DNA of 64,000 nt from contig CAZYXZ010000002.1 in assembly GCA_964651395.1 (NCBI GenBank), forward strand, positions 59,448 to 123,447. Reading direction: 5' to 3'. The DNA comes from CAZYXZ01 sp964651395. GTDB lineage: Bacteria; Actinomycetota; Actinomycetes; BP-191. The notes under the pieces are model-generated. The model saw only the letters and a program-made list of their open reading frames with translations, had not been told where the DNA came from and did not search any database. Below, piece by piece: positions 1-8,920 of the stretch (its first letter is position 1; each line of letters starts with the position of its first letter). Position numbers and translations under genes: made by a program.

Positions 1-24
1 TAGCCGGCCGACACGCGGTTCAGC

Positions 25-813
25 TCAAGCAGAGTCGGCATCGGCCAGCCCTTCCACCCCGAGGTACGCGCTGCGGACCGCTTCGCTGGCCGCGATGTCG
101 GCCGGCGTACCCGACGCGATGAGCTGGCCGAAGTCCATGACGTACACCGTCGTCGACAGTGCCATCACCAGCTCGACGTCATGCTCCACGAGCAGCACCG
201 CCAGCCCGTCATCGGCCAGCCGGCGCAGCACCAGCTGGAGGCGCTCGGTCTCGGTGGTGTCCAGACCACTGCCCGGCTCGTCGAGGAGCAACACGCGTGG
301 CTGTGCGCAGAGCGCCCGCCCGAGCTCGACCAGGCGCAGCAGGCCGGTCGAGAGGTCGCCCGCCCGCAGGTCGGCCAGGTCGGTCAGCCCGACCGTGTCC
401 AGCACCTCGTCGACGCGCCGCACGACGTCCGGCTCGTCGTCGTGGCGCAGCGAGAACACGCCGCGCCAGACCTTGCCGGGCTCGACCACCTCGGCGGCCA
501 CCTGGAGGTTCTCGCGCACCGTCATCCCGGTGAACACCTCGAGCCGCTGGAACGTGCGACCCAGCCCGGCCCGGGCTCGCGCGTGCGTCGACCGGCGCGA
601 GATGTCGTCGCCGTCGAGGAGGACGCGGCCGGAGGACGGAGTGAGCAGACCGGTGAGGCAGTTGAACAGCGTCGTCTTGCCCGCCCCGTTCGGCCCGATC
701 AAGGAGGTGACGATGCCGGGCTCGACATCGAGCGACACCTCGCTGACCGCGACCAGACCGCCGAAGCGCATCGTGATGTCGACGGCCTCGAGCCGCCCGC
801 CGGTGACGGTCAT
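25..813 (-). CDS. livG: Branched-chain amino acid type ABC transporter, ATP-binding protein (LivG-like)
   Basis: ATPase subunit that powers import through the permease encoded just upstream. The 262-residue protein has Walker A GPNGAGKT (40-47), a signature LSTGLLR (154-160), Walker B VLLLDE (174-179) and switch His211. The signature departs from the usual LSYGQQR, but the rest is typical of LivG. The ATG at 813-811 overlaps the permease stop by four bases (ATGA), so the two are translationally coupled. The LivF partner and the binding protein are not seen and may lie beyond the window edge. The substrate is inferred from family only; urea or short amides are possible. Confidence 0.88.
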   Translation of the reverse strand: MTVTGGRLEAVDITMRFGGLVAVSEVSLDVEPGIVTSLIGPNGAGKTTLFNCLTGLLTPSSGRVLLDGDDISRRSTHARARAGLGRTFQRLEVFTGMTVRENLQVAAEVVEPGKVWRGVFSLRHDDEPDVVRRVDEVLDTVGLTDLADLRAGDLSTGLLRLVELGRALCAQPRVLLLDEPGSGLDTTETERLQLVLRRLADDGLAVLLVEHDVELVMALSTTVYVMDFGQLIASGTPADIAASEAVRSAYLGVEGLADADSA

Positions 814-2783
814 CGGTTCGCCGCCAGGAGCTCGCGCGCGTAGTCGCTCGGCTCGAGGCCGGTGCCCGGGGGAGGTGGTCGGTCCTTGGCCGCGTCCAGC
901 CGGCGGCCCAGCCCCGCCGGCACCCAGTCCTTGCTGAGCAGCGCGCGCGTGCCGCCGATCAGCCCGCCGGGCAGCCGGCCCACGAACAGTGCGAGCAGGC
1001 CGATCACGATGGTGGACGTGCCGTCGCGTCCGGCGAACGCGTCGAGGACCACGAACAGGATCGCGGCCAGGTACGCGCCGCTGGCGTAGGAGATGCCGGC
1101 GACGACCACGGCCGTGAACCAGAACAGGCTCTGGAACGGGTCGTAGGAGAGCGAGTCGAAGGAGCGGGCCTGCTGGGCGATCAGCGTCCCGCCGATCGCG
1201 GCGATGAAGGCGCTCGCGGAGAAGACGAAGAGCTTGTAGGTGCGCAGGCTGATGCCGATGGCCGACGCGCCGGTGTCGGAGTCGCGCATCGCCGCGAGGA
1301 TGCGGCCCAGACGGCCGCTGCGCAGGTTGCGTGCGAGCAGCAGCATGAGCGCGGCCCAGGCGAGTGTGAAGAAGTAGAACGCCTTGTCGCCGTCGAGCGA
1401 GAGACCGAACAGGTTCGGCCGTACGACGAACATGCCGCCCTTCGTGAAGAACGGCTGCTCGAAGATGAAGCGGTAGACGACCAGGCCGACGGCGAGCGTG
1501 GTGAGCCCGAGGAAGAGTCCCTTGCGGCGCAGCGCCGGGTAGCCGGTGGCCATGCCGATGGGGATGACGAACAGCGCCCCGATCAGCATGGCCAGCAGGA
1601 CCGGCATGGCGGGCAGACCCGGGAACTGGCCGTGGGCGATGCGGGCCGTGAAGTAGGCGCCCAGTCCCGCGAAGCCGGCCTGGCCGAGGGAGATGTGCCC
1701 GCTGAACCCGGTGATGACCACGATCGAGAGGAAGACGATGAAGAAGGCGAGCACCTTCGTCGCGTGCGCGATGCCGTTGTCGTTGAGCGCGAAGGGCGTC
1801 ACCACCAGGACCAGGCCGTACGCCGCCAGGAGGTAGACCCGACGCCGGGTCACGCGGTCGCGGCGGCCGACCGCGGAGGAGACCAGCCCGCGTGACAGGC
1901 CTTCCACGCCGACCTCGTCGAGGTTGCGGTAGACGAGCAGCGCCACCAGCAGTGCGGTGATCAGCAGGTTCGGCGGGAACGCCGCGAGCGGGTCGCGCAG
2001 GCTGAGGCCGGTCATCATGCTCTGTGCGATGCCGAGGCCGAGGCCGGACGCCACGGCCAGCGGGAGCGACGCGAGCTTGGCCATCACCGCGACGGCGAAC
2101 GTGTCGATCACCAGCAGCGTGAGGTGGAACGGGTCGAGCTTGCCCGAGGGCGCGAGCAGTACGCCGGTGAGCCCGGCGAAGCCGCAGCCGATCGCCCACG
2201 CGATCGCGGCGACCCGGTTGGCGTTGACGGACGACAGCTCGGCCAGCTCACGCTTGTCGACCACCGCGCGGATCTGCGTGCCGAGGTGCGTGTAGCGGAA
2301 CATCGCCATGAGCGCGAGCACGGAGACGGCGACGATGACCAGCAGCCAGATCGTCTCGAAGCTCATCGTCACGCGGCCGGCCCGCCAGACACCGCGCGGG
2401 AGCAGGCGGGGAGCGTCGGTCTTGGTCTGGAAGCCCCAGATGACCGCGCAGAGACCGACGATGAGGACGAACACGCCGAGGATCGCGACCAGCTTCTCGG
2501 AGGTCGCGGCGCCGCTCTTCTGCAGCGGCCGGAAGACGGCGCGCTCGAGGGCGACACCGATGAAGGGGCCGAGGACCAGCAGGGTCAGCGCCGCGGAGAG
2601 CCAGAGCGGCCAGCCCCAGACGACGGCCATCTGCCAGTTGACGAACGCGACGAGCACCGCGATGGCACCGTGCGCGAAGTTGAAGACGCCGGTCGCCCGG
2701 TACGTGAGGACGAGCCCCATGCCGGACAGCGCCGCGATGCAGCCGGTCGGGATACCGGCGATGGCGAGGTCGACCCACTTCAC
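810..2783 (-). CDS. Fused LivH-LivM permease of a branched-chain amino acid type ABC transporter
   Basis: A single 657-residue polypeptide carries both permease halves. Residues about 1-300 match LivH, with an N-terminal gate-like TYRATGVFNFAHG segment. Residues about 315-620 match LivM, with the GHISLGQAGFAGLGAY motif. Family members normally encode these as two proteins of about 290-350 residues each, so this is a natural fusion; I see no stop or frameshift between the halves. It is co-transcribed with the downstream ATPase (four-base overlap) and follows the zinc-motif membrane protein by 12 bases. It acts in the cytoplasmic membrane as the translocation channel. Confidence 0.88.
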   Translation of the reverse strand: MKWVDLAIAGIPTGCIAALSGMGLVLTYRATGVFNFAHGAIAVLVAFVNWQMAVVWGWPLWLSAALTLLVLGPFIGVALERAVFRPLQKSGAATSEKLVAILGVFVLIVGLCAVIWGFQTKTDAPRLLPRGVWRAGRVTMSFETIWLLVIVAVSVLALMAMFRYTHLGTQIRAVVDKRELAELSSVNANRVAAIAWAIGCGFAGLTGVLLAPSGKLDPFHLTLLVIDTFAVAVMAKLASLPLAVASGLGLGIAQSMMTGLSLRDPLAAFPPNLLITALLVALLVYRNLDEVGVEGLSRGLVSSAVGRRDRVTRRRVYLLAAYGLVLVVTPFALNDNGIAHATKVLAFFIVFLSIVVITGFSGHISLGQAGFAGLGAYFTARIAHGQFPGLPAMPVLLAMLIGALFVIPIGMATGYPALRRKGLFLGLTTLAVGLVVYRFIFEQPFFTKGGMFVVRPNLFGLSLDGDKAFYFFTLAWAALMLLLARNLRSGRLGRILAAMRDSDTGASAIGISLRTYKLFVFSASAFIAAIGGTLIAQQARSFDSLSYDPFQSLFWFTAVVVAGISYASGAYLAAILFVVLDAFAGRDGTSTIVIGLLALFVGRLPGGLIGGTRALLSKDWVPAGLGRRLDAAKDRPPPPGTGLEPSDYARELLAANR

Positions 2784-2795
2784 GGCGGGCCCCGG

Positions 2796-3299
2796 TCAGC
2801 GAGAGACGGCGACGGGGTCGCACAGCGGGCAGGCGATCAGCCCGCGCTGCGTGATGTCCTTGGGCTTCACACCGACGACATCCTCCTTGCCCTCGAGCAT
2901 GGGGCATTCCGCCGTGTGGAAGCTCGTGCCGTCGCGCAGCGCGACCAGGCCGGTGCCGCCGCGACGGCGGCCCTGGCCGTTGGCCGACGCGGCGGGTGGC
3001 GCCTCCTGACCGGTCAGGAGGACGGCGTGCAGGTCCTCGACCATGCGCTCCAGACGCGCGACCCGGTCGGCGTCGCGCCGCAGGTCGTCGATGAGCAGGA
3101 TCCGGCTGCCGCCCGAGGCGAGGTAGGGCAGCTGCTTCGCGACCAGCACCTCACCCGAGACGCCGATCCACCCGAGCAGCAGCGCGAGCAGGCCGAGTCC
3201 GATGCAGCCCCAGCCGACGACCGGGCGGCCGGTGTCGCCGAGCCACTGCACCAGCACCGCACGGTCGTCCGTGCTGGTGGGGTTCTCTCGCTCCGACAT
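2796..3299 (-). CDS. Small membrane protein with C-terminal HxxxC...CxxC metal-site motif
   Basis: I do not recognise a named family. The 167-residue protein has one hydrophobic helix (about 27-47), a charged, probably coiled segment (72-93), a Pro/Ala/Gly linker, and a C-terminal module with His128, Cys132, Cys157 and Cys160. The pattern (fHTAeCpml...CPLC) resembles zinc-ribbon or Ada-type metal sites. The ATG at 3299 is preferred over an in-frame ATG at 3314 because the protein then begins MSEREN with a normal cytosolic tail. It lies 12 bases upstream of the LivHM permease, so it may be an accessory or sensory protein for that transporter; this is inference. Confidence 0.6.
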   Translation of the reverse strand: MSERENPTSTDDRAVLVQWLGDTGRPVVGWGCIGLGLLALLLGWIGVSGEVLVAKQLPYLASGGSRILLIDDLRRDADRVARLERMVEDLHAVLLTGQEAPPAASANGQGRRRGGTGLVALRDGTSFHTAECPMLEGKEDVVGVKPKDITQRGLIACPLCDPVAVSR

Positions 3300-3348
3300 C
3301 TCGCTCCTCGGCATAGAGGTCTGCAGGGTGTGCGGCCAGGCTGCTAGG

Positions 3349-4773
3349 TCAGCGCCGCGCGCGGGCTGGGAGGCGGGCCCGGACGCTCACGACGCTGCCG
3401 ATGCACAGCAGCATCCCGGCCAGGTAGGCGAGGCTGACGCGCCGTGCCTCGGGCTTGCCGAGCAGGCCGGTGACCCGCGTGATCCGGTTGGTCGTGCCCG
3501 GCGTCACGGGCACCGGGACCGGTACCGGCGCGCCCGGGTCCGGCACGATCACCGGGACGGGCGGCGCGGCCACGCCACCGTCGGTGGCCGGGGGCGCCTG
3601 CGGCTGCCCGAAGTCGACGTCGGGGAGCGGCGCGTCGGTAGGCACTGCGTCGACGTCGGCGTACGCGACGGTGGCCGCGCCGCCGAAGAGCGCGCTGCCG
3701 AAGTAGCGGCGGTTGGGGTTCGGGATCGCGACGCACGGGAAGTTCGGGTCGGGCACCGGGCAGGGCAGGTTGGGCATGGGCGGCGCGCCGGTCACGACCT
3801 GCTCGAAGTCGACCAGCAGCCCCGCGGCGGTGCTGTGCTGCACCTTCCCGTCGCGCTGCAGCGTGACGCCGACGAGCCGGACGGTCAGCCCGGCCGCCGA
3901 CAGCGCGGCCTCCAGCCCGTCGTTCGCCGCGTTGAGCAGCGCGGCGTCGTCGCCCTGGCCGGCGAAGTGCAGGCCCTTGTCGTCGATCACGCCGGGCGTG
4001 CCGGCGATGGTGACCCCGCTGACAGTGACCGAGCTGCCGTCGGAGATGAGCTTGTCCCCGTCGGTGCTGGTCTGGGAGATCGTGCGGATCGCGTCGATGT
4101 GGATGACACCGTCGGCCAGGTCGATGTCCTGGACGAGCGCCTCGGCCCGGGTGACCAGGACCTTGCCGCCCTTCTCGAACGACTGGTGCGTCACCGCGCG
4201 GACCAGGCCGGCGGTGCCGATCGGCAACGTGACGTCGGCCGCGACCGCCAGCGTGTCGACGTACTGGCGATCGGCGTGCGCCTTCACCTGTCCCGGGTGG
4301 ATGCCGAGCGCGGACGTGGCGGCCGCGATCGGGTCGGTGACGGCCGCCATCGGCGGTGCCGCGTCGATCCGCGTCGGGTATGACGCCTCCGTGCTGAACT
4401 GCCACGGCGGCGGGAAGCCGGCCGGGCACGAGCCCTCGGCGGCGAGACAGAGGACGCTGGGCAGGTTCGACCCGCCACCCCCGGCCCAGTACGCCGACGC
4501 GCGGGCCGTCGACGCGCCGCCCGAGTCGAAGACCGACCGGCCTTCGGGCAGCCCGACGTAGAGCATCTCGACGATCGGGCTGAGCGCCGGTCGCTGGTCG
4601 GTGGTGAAGAAGATGCCGTTGGCGGCGGCCAGGCCGGCCCAGGCCGGCGGCCGACCGGCTTCGGGGTCCGCGGCGACCAGGACGGAGCCGGGCAGGATCG
4701 CGAGCACGGCAGCACCCGCTGCGCCGGTCAGGCTCAGCCGCCGTACCACTCGTCCCGCTCGACCAAGGCTCAC
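3349..4773 (-). CDS. Uncharacterised secreted, membrane-anchored surface protein
   Basis: The 474-residue protein starts with GTG. It has an N-terminal signal segment (two Arg, then an Ala/Leu-rich core to about residue 35) and ends in a hydrophobic helix followed by RARLPARARR, a typical stop-transfer tail. A proline/valine-rich stalk (about 390-430) precedes the helix. The middle holds beta-type repeats such as GVIHIDAIRT, similar in feel to the sortase-linked surface proteins at 28692 and 60535, though no LPXTG motif is present. It heads the minus-strand group that includes the ABC transporter. Function unknown; anchoring of a cell-envelope or ligand-binding domain is the likeliest role. 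Confidence 0.55.
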   Translation of the reverse strand: MSLGRAGRVVRRLSLTGAAGAAVLAILPGSVLVAADPEAGRPPAWAGLAAANGIFFTTDQRPALSPIVEMLYVGLPEGRSVFDSGGASTARASAYWAGGGGSNLPSVLCLAAEGSCPAGFPPPWQFSTEASYPTRIDAAPPMAAVTDPIAAATSALGIHPGQVKAHADRQYVDTLAVAADVTLPIGTAGLVRAVTHQSFEKGGKVLVTRAEALVQDIDLADGVIHIDAIRTISQTSTDGDKLISDGSSVTVSGVTIAGTPGVIDDKGLHFAGQGDDAALLNAANDGLEAALSAAGLTVRLVGVTLQRDGKVQHSTAAGLLVDFEQVVTGAPPMPNLPCPVPDPNFPCVAIPNPNRRYFGSALFGGAATVAYADVDAVPTDAPLPDVDFGQPQAPPATDGGVAAPPVPVIVPDPGAPVPVPVPVTPGTTNRITRVTGLLGKPEARRVSLAYLAGMLLCIGSVVSVRARLPARARR

Positions 4774-4825
4774 GTGTGCTGGGCTCCCATCACCCGGTCT
4801 CGCTGCAGTATCCCTGACTCCCGTG

Positions 4826-6271
4826 TCAGGTTTCCAGAGTGGTGCGGTCGATCTCGTCCGGCGTGTCCGTTTCCGGGCGGCAGCGCCGGGACTCCGCGGC
4901 GACGAAAGCGATGTCCCCGGGGTAGTGCTTCGCCGCGAACAGCATCACCACCCCCCCGACGGCGTAAGCCGGGCAGAGCCAGACCAGGGCCAGCCGCAGG
5001 CCGTCCGCGCCGCCGCCGAAGGCGGTCGCCAGCCCGCCGACGATCAGCGGCCCGAACGCCGAGAGCGCGCGGACGACGGAGCGCACGGTCGCCGCGCGGC
5101 CCCGCAGCTGGGCGACGCAGACGTCGGTGACCAGGGCCTCGCTCGGCGCGAGGGGCAGCGTGAGGAACAACCCGCCGAAGAAGAACAGCGGGGCCGTCAC
5201 AGCCAGGCTGGTGCTGGCGAAGGCCGGCATGAGGGTCGCGGTGCCGAGGATCGACCCGACGACGACGACGTAGACGCGCGCGTTCAGCACGCCGCGGCGC
5301 AGGTAGCGGTCGGAGATGAAGCCGCCGCCGAGGATGCCGGCCACGGACCCCATGGCCAGCAGACCCATGATCCCGCCTGCCTGGGCCGCGTCGAGGTGGT
5401 GCACCTTCTTGAAGTACTCCACCGACCAGAACTGCAGCGCGCTGAGCAGCAGCTGGCCGACGGTCAGCGAGAAGACCCCGAACCACATGCTGCGGATCTT
5501 CAGCAGCTCGCGGAACACGTCGCGCGAGCTGGCGGTCGCGTAGTCGAGCGTGCCCACCCGTGGCGGCTCGGGAAGGGTGAGCCGGGCGAGCGTCTCGCCG
5601 GCGGCGAGCTCGGGCAGCACGCCCAGGTCGTCGCTGAACTCGTCGTCCTGGTCTCCCCGGCGCGGCTCCGGCTGGGCGAGCAGCAGCAGGATGACCGCGA
5701 TCCCGAACGGGATCCACATGATGAACGCCCAGCGCCAGCCGCCGTACTTCACCGCGACGCCGCCGCCGACGAACCCGGCGATGCCGCCGAAGAACGCGCC
5801 CAGCTGGTAGAGCCCCATCTTCTTGGCCCGGTCCTTAACCGGGTAGTAGTCGGCCAGCAGCGACACCGCCGCCGGGCCGTTCGCCTCGACCATGCCGACG
5901 CCCAGCCGGCTGACGAAGAGGAAGGCGAACGACGTGGCGATCGCGCCGAGACCCATGCACAGCGTCCAGATGGCCACGCCCGCGGCGAGCAGGTAGGTAC
6001 GCCGGACGCGGTCGGCCAGGATCCCGAACGGGAAGGCGCCGACCACCCCGATCAGGAACATGGCGGTCGGGATCATGCCGACCTGGAACTCGCTGAGGTG
6101 GAAGTGGGTCTGCAGCCCGTCCACGGCCTGGGCGAGCGAGCCGCGCTCGCCGGTCTCCAGCGCGGTGGTGGCGGCGAGCGCGAGGAGGGGCAGCTTGCCG
6201 TAGCGGACGGCGCGGCGCATCCCGGCCGACCCGGTACCGTCCACCGCCGCCGCCACGTTCGGGAGTATCAC
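4826..6271 (-). CDS. MFS transporter (spinster/phthalate-permease-like)
   Basis: A 12-helix major facilitator protein of 481 residues. The conserved loop between helices 2 and 3 reads GILADRVRR, and helix 4 has SRLGVGMVEANGPAAVSLLADYY, typical of the spinster/GudP-like branch. The ORF opens with GTG at 6271, but a GTG at 6256 lies seven bases after a GATACT -10-like element (6269-6264), so a leaderless start there is possible; ATG 6220 is a third option. It is divergent from mshA across a repeat-rich 89-base gap. The substrate cannot be told from sequence. Confidence 0.75.
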   Translation of the reverse strand: MILPNVAAAVDGTGSAGMRRAVRYGKLPLLALAATTALETGERGSLAQAVDGLQTHFHLSEFQVGMIPTAMFLIGVVGAFPFGILADRVRRTYLLAAGVAIWTLCMGLGAIATSFAFLFVSRLGVGMVEANGPAAVSLLADYYPVKDRAKKMGLYQLGAFFGGIAGFVGGGVAVKYGGWRWAFIMWIPFGIAVILLLLAQPEPRRGDQDDEFSDDLGVLPELAAGETLARLTLPEPPRVGTLDYATASSRDVFRELLKIRSMWFGVFSLTVGQLLLSALQFWSVEYFKKVHHLDAAQAGGIMGLLAMGSVAGILGGGFISDRYLRRGVLNARVYVVVVGSILGTATLMPAFASTSLAVTAPLFFFGGLFLTLPLAPSEALVTDVCVAQLRGRAATVRSVVRALSAFGPLIVGGLATAFGGGADGLRLALVWLCPAYAVGGVVMLFAAKHYPGDIAFVAAESRRCRPETDTPDEIDRTTLET

Positions 6272-6285
6272 GGCCGGGGAACGAA

Positions 6286-6340
6286 CCTGACAATTCCGTC
6301 AGGGAATCGCCGGAGGCGATTCTCGTCAGGGAATCGCCGG
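6286..6340. promoter_or_regulatory. Repeat-rich operator region between MFS gene and mshA
   Basis: Three ordered elements are visible. An inverted repeat CCTGAC-N6-GTCAGG spans 6286-6303. A 16-base direct repeat GTCAGGGAATCGCCGG occurs at 6298-6313 and 6325-6340, 27 bases apart. A perfect inverted repeat GAATCGCC-gga-GGCGATTC spans 6304-6322. They lie in the divergent promoter region, so regulator binding is a reasonable inference; the regulator is unknown. Confidence 0.45.
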
Positions 6341-6360
6341 GGTCAGGGAAGCAGGGACGA

Positions 6361-7677
6361 ATGCCGGGTGTTGGCGATGACGTGACTGTGCTGACTTCCG
6401 TGCGGCGCCGGCGGCTGCCGCGGCGCGTGGCCACGATCTCCCTCCACACCTCGCCGCTCGACCAGCCCGGTGTCGGCGATGCCGGCGGCATGAACGTCTA
6501 CGTCGTGGAGCTCTCGCGGCGGCTGGCCGCGCTGGGTGTCGAGGTCGACGTCTTCACGCGGGCCACGAGCAGCAGCCTCCCGCCCGTGGTCGAGCTCTGC
6601 CCGGGCGTCACGGTGCGCCACGTCACCGCGGGCCCGTACGAAGGCCTGCACAAGGACGACCTGCCCGGCCAGCTGTGCGCCTTCGCCTCCGGCATCCTGC
6701 GCGTCGAGGCGGCGCACGAGCCCGGCTGGTACGACCTCGTGCACTCCCACTACTGGCTGTCCGGGCAGGTCGCCTGGCTGGCCAAGGAGCGCTGGGGCGT
6801 GCCGATGGTGCACACGGCGCACACCCTGGCGAAGGTCAAGAACGCCGCGCTCGCCGACGACGACGTCCCCGAGCCCGCCGCTCGCGAGATCGGCGAGGAG
6901 CAGGTCGTCGCCGCCGCGGACCGGCTCGTCGCGTCGACCACGGAGGAGGCGCGGCAGCTCATCGAGCTCTACGGCGCGGACCCCACGCGGGTCGCGACGA
7001 TCGCACCCGGCGTCGACCTCGAGCGGTTCCGCCCCGGCGACCGAGGTGCGGCGCTGCGCGCCGTCGGTCTGCGCGAGGACGCCGTGCTGCTGCTCTTCGT
7101 CGGCCGGCTGCAGCCGTTGAAGGCGCCGGACCTGCTGATCCGCGCCGCCGCGGAGCTGGTCGGCCACGACCCCGCTCTGCGCGAGCGACTCGTGGTCGCC
7201 GTCGTCGGCGGCCCCTCGGGTACGGACGTCCAGGACCCGGAGCACCTGACCAAGCTGGCCGCGTCGCTCGGCGTCGGCGACGTCGTGGTCTGCACACCGC
7301 CGGTGGAGCAGGACCGGCTCGTCGACTGGTACCGCGCTGCGACCGCGGTCGTCGTGCCCAGCTACAGCGAGTCGTTCGGGCTGGTCGCCCTGGAGGCGCA
7401 GGCCTGCGGCACGCCGGTCGTCGCGGCGTCGGTCGGCGGCCTGCGGACGGCCGTGGCCGACGACGTCTCGGGCCTCCTCGTCGAGGGGCACCGGCCCGGC
7501 GACTACGCGCTCGCACTGCACCGGCTCATCCGCGACCCGGGGGAGCGCGAGCGCCTCGCGAAGGGCGCGCTCGACCACGCGTCGCACTTCGGCTGGGCGC
7601 ACACCGCGACCGCGCTGCTCGACGTCTACCGCGACGTGACCGAGGAGGCCGAGCAGAGCATGCTGCTGTCTTCATGA
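6361..7677 (+). CDS. mshA: D-inositol-3-phosphate glycosyltransferase MshA (mycothiol synthesis, step 1)
   Basis: MshA joins N-acetylglucosamine from UDP-GlcNAc to 1D-myo-inositol 3-phosphate, starting synthesis of mycothiol, the low-molecular-weight thiol of Actinobacteria. The 438-residue GT4 protein shows the N-terminal signature ISLHTSPLDQPGVGDAGGMNVYV, split here as ISLHTSPLDQPG and DAGGMNVYV (about 26-48), and the donor-binding EX7E motif Glu337/Glu345 in ESFGLVALE. Length is normal. Its stop overlaps the start of the YbjN-domain gene (ATGA), and gpmA follows in the same way. This trio is a known actinobacterial arrangement. Confidence 0.95.
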   Translation: MPGVGDDVTVLTSVRRRRLPRRVATISLHTSPLDQPGVGDAGGMNVYVVELSRRLAALGVEVDVFTRATSSSLPPVVELCPGVTVRHVTAGPYEGLHKDDLPGQLCAFASGILRVEAAHEPGWYDLVHSHYWLSGQVAWLAKERWGVPMVHTAHTLAKVKNAALADDDVPEPAAREIGEEQVVAAADRLVASTTEEARQLIELYGADPTRVATIAPGVDLERFRPGDRGAALRAVGLREDAVLLLFVGRLQPLKAPDLLIRAAAELVGHDPALRERLVVAVVGGPSGTDVQDPEHLTKLAASLGVGDVVVCTPPVEQDRLVDWYRAATAVVVPSYSESFGLVALEAQACGTPVVAASVGGLRTAVADDVSGLLVEGHRPGDYALALHRLIRDPGERERLAKGALDHASHFGWAHTATALLDVYRDVTEEAEQSMLLSS

Positions 7678-8177
7678 CAGCTGCTGCCGAGCTCGACGCT
7701 CTCATCGGTTCGACCCTGGACGACCTCGGTCTGGGCTACGAGCGGGTGGACGCCGGTCAGTACCTCGTGCGTCTCGAGGGCGAGCACAAGCTCGCGACGA
7801 TGACCTGGCTGATCGTCGGCGACTACACGCTGCGGGTCGAGGCCTTCGTCATGCGCTGCCCCGCGGAGAACGTCGACGGCACGTACCGGTTCCTGCTGCA
7901 GCGCAACTCGCGCGCGTACGGCGTGCACTGGTCGGTCGACCGCAACGGCGACGTCTTCCTGGTCGGGCACGTGCCGTTCTGCGACGTCACGCCGGAGGGG
8001 CTCGACCGGCTGCTCGGCACGGTCCTGTCCTACAGCGACGGGAACTTCGACACGCTGCTCCAGCTCGGCTTCGCCGAGGCGATTCGCAAGGAGCAGGCGT
8101 GGCGGGCGAAGATCGCCGCGCAGGAGACCGCCCAGCGAGCGGAGCTCCCCGAGGAACCCGGAGCGCCGGCCACATGA
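7674..8177 (+). CDS. YbjN domain-containing protein
   Basis: A 167-residue cytosolic protein of the YbjN family, which folds like type III secretion chaperones but has no settled function in Actinobacteria. The core runs from about residue 5 to 140, with the motif RNSRAYGVHWSVDRNGDVFLVG. The acidic, alanine-rich C-terminus is probably disordered. The ATG overlaps the mshA stop and its own stop overlaps the gpmA start, so all three are co-translated. It is usually found beside mshA in Actinobacteria, hinting at a link to mycothiol or central carbon metabolism, but nothing in the sequence proves it. Confidence 0.85.
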   Translation: MTAAAELDALIGSTLDDLGLGYERVDAGQYLVRLEGEHKLATMTWLIVGDYTLRVEAFVMRCPAENVDGTYRFLLQRNSRAYGVHWSVDRNGDVFLVGHVPFCDVTPEGLDRLLGTVLSYSDGNFDTLLQLGFAEAIRKEQAWRAKIAAQETAQRAELPEEPGAPAT

Positions 8178-8920
8178 GCATGACCCTCGTGCTGCTCCGC
8201 CACGGCGAGAGCACCTGGAACCTCGAGGGCAAGTTCACCGGCTGGCACGACGTCGACCTCTCGCCGACCGGCGAGGACCAGGCGCGCGAGGCGGGCCGCG
8301 TCCTGGTCTCCGAGAACCTGCTGCCGGACGTCGTCCACACGTCGCTGCAGAAGCGCGCGATCCGCACCGCCAACCTCGCGCTCGAGGAGATGGACCGGCT
8401 CTGGATCCCGGTACGCCGGTCGTGGCGACTCAACGAGCGGCACTACGGGGCGCTGCAGGGCCTCGACAAGGCCGCGACCCGGGAGAAGTACGGGGACGAG
8501 CAGTTCCATCTGTTCCGTCGCAGCTACTCGACACCGCCGCCGCCGCTGGAACCGGACGACCCGCGGCACCCGCGCTTCGACCCGCGCTACGCCGACCTGC
8601 CGCCGGACCTGCTGCCCGCCACGGAGTGCCTGGCCGACGTCGTCGAGCGGATGCTGCCCTACTGGGACGACGACATCGTCCCGGACCTGCGGGCCGGCAA
8701 GGTCGTCCTCGTCGCGGCGCACGGCAACAGCCTGCGCGCGCTGGTGAAGCACCTCGACGGCATCTCCGACGACGACATCGCGGAGCTCAACATCCCCACC
8801 GGCATCCCGCTGCGATACGAGCTCGACAGCGACCTCACGCCCGTCACGTCCGGCTACCTGGGCGACCAGGCGGCGATCGAAGCGGCCATCAGCGGAGTCG
8901 CGAGTCAGGGCAAGCGCTAG
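8174..8920 (+). CDS. gpmA: 2,3-bisphosphoglycerate-dependent phosphoglycerate mutase
   Basis: It interconverts 3- and 2-phosphoglycerate in glycolysis. The 248-residue protein has the phosphohistidine loop LLRHGES (catalytic His10), the RSWRLNERHYGALQG segment with the proton-donor Glu, and the second catalytic His in VAAHGNSLRAL. Start choice: ATG 8174 gives MSMTLVLLRHGES, placing the motif at the usual distance; the longer frame adds 25 residues that overlap the YbjN gene and look like shadow sequence. Its 3' end overlaps the convergent cysteine-rich gene by four bases. Confidence 0.95.
   Translation: MSMTLVLLRHGESTWNLEGKFTGWHDVDLSPTGEDQAREAGRVLVSENLLPDVVHTSLQKRAIRTANLALEEMDRLWIPVRRSWRLNERHYGALQGLDKAATREKYGDEQFHLFRRSYSTPPPPLEPDDPRHPRFDPRYADLPPDLLPATECLADVVERMLPYWDDDIVPDLRAGKVVLVAAHGNSLRALVKHLDGISDDDIAELNIPTGIPLRYELDSDLTPVTSGYLGDQAAIEAAISGVASQGKR

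Noticed and set aside
4601..6385. 594-residue plus-strand frame opposite the MFS gene
   Set aside because: Composition is Glu/Arg/Gly/His-rich antisense shadow with no family features; the opposite strand carries a full MFS protein.
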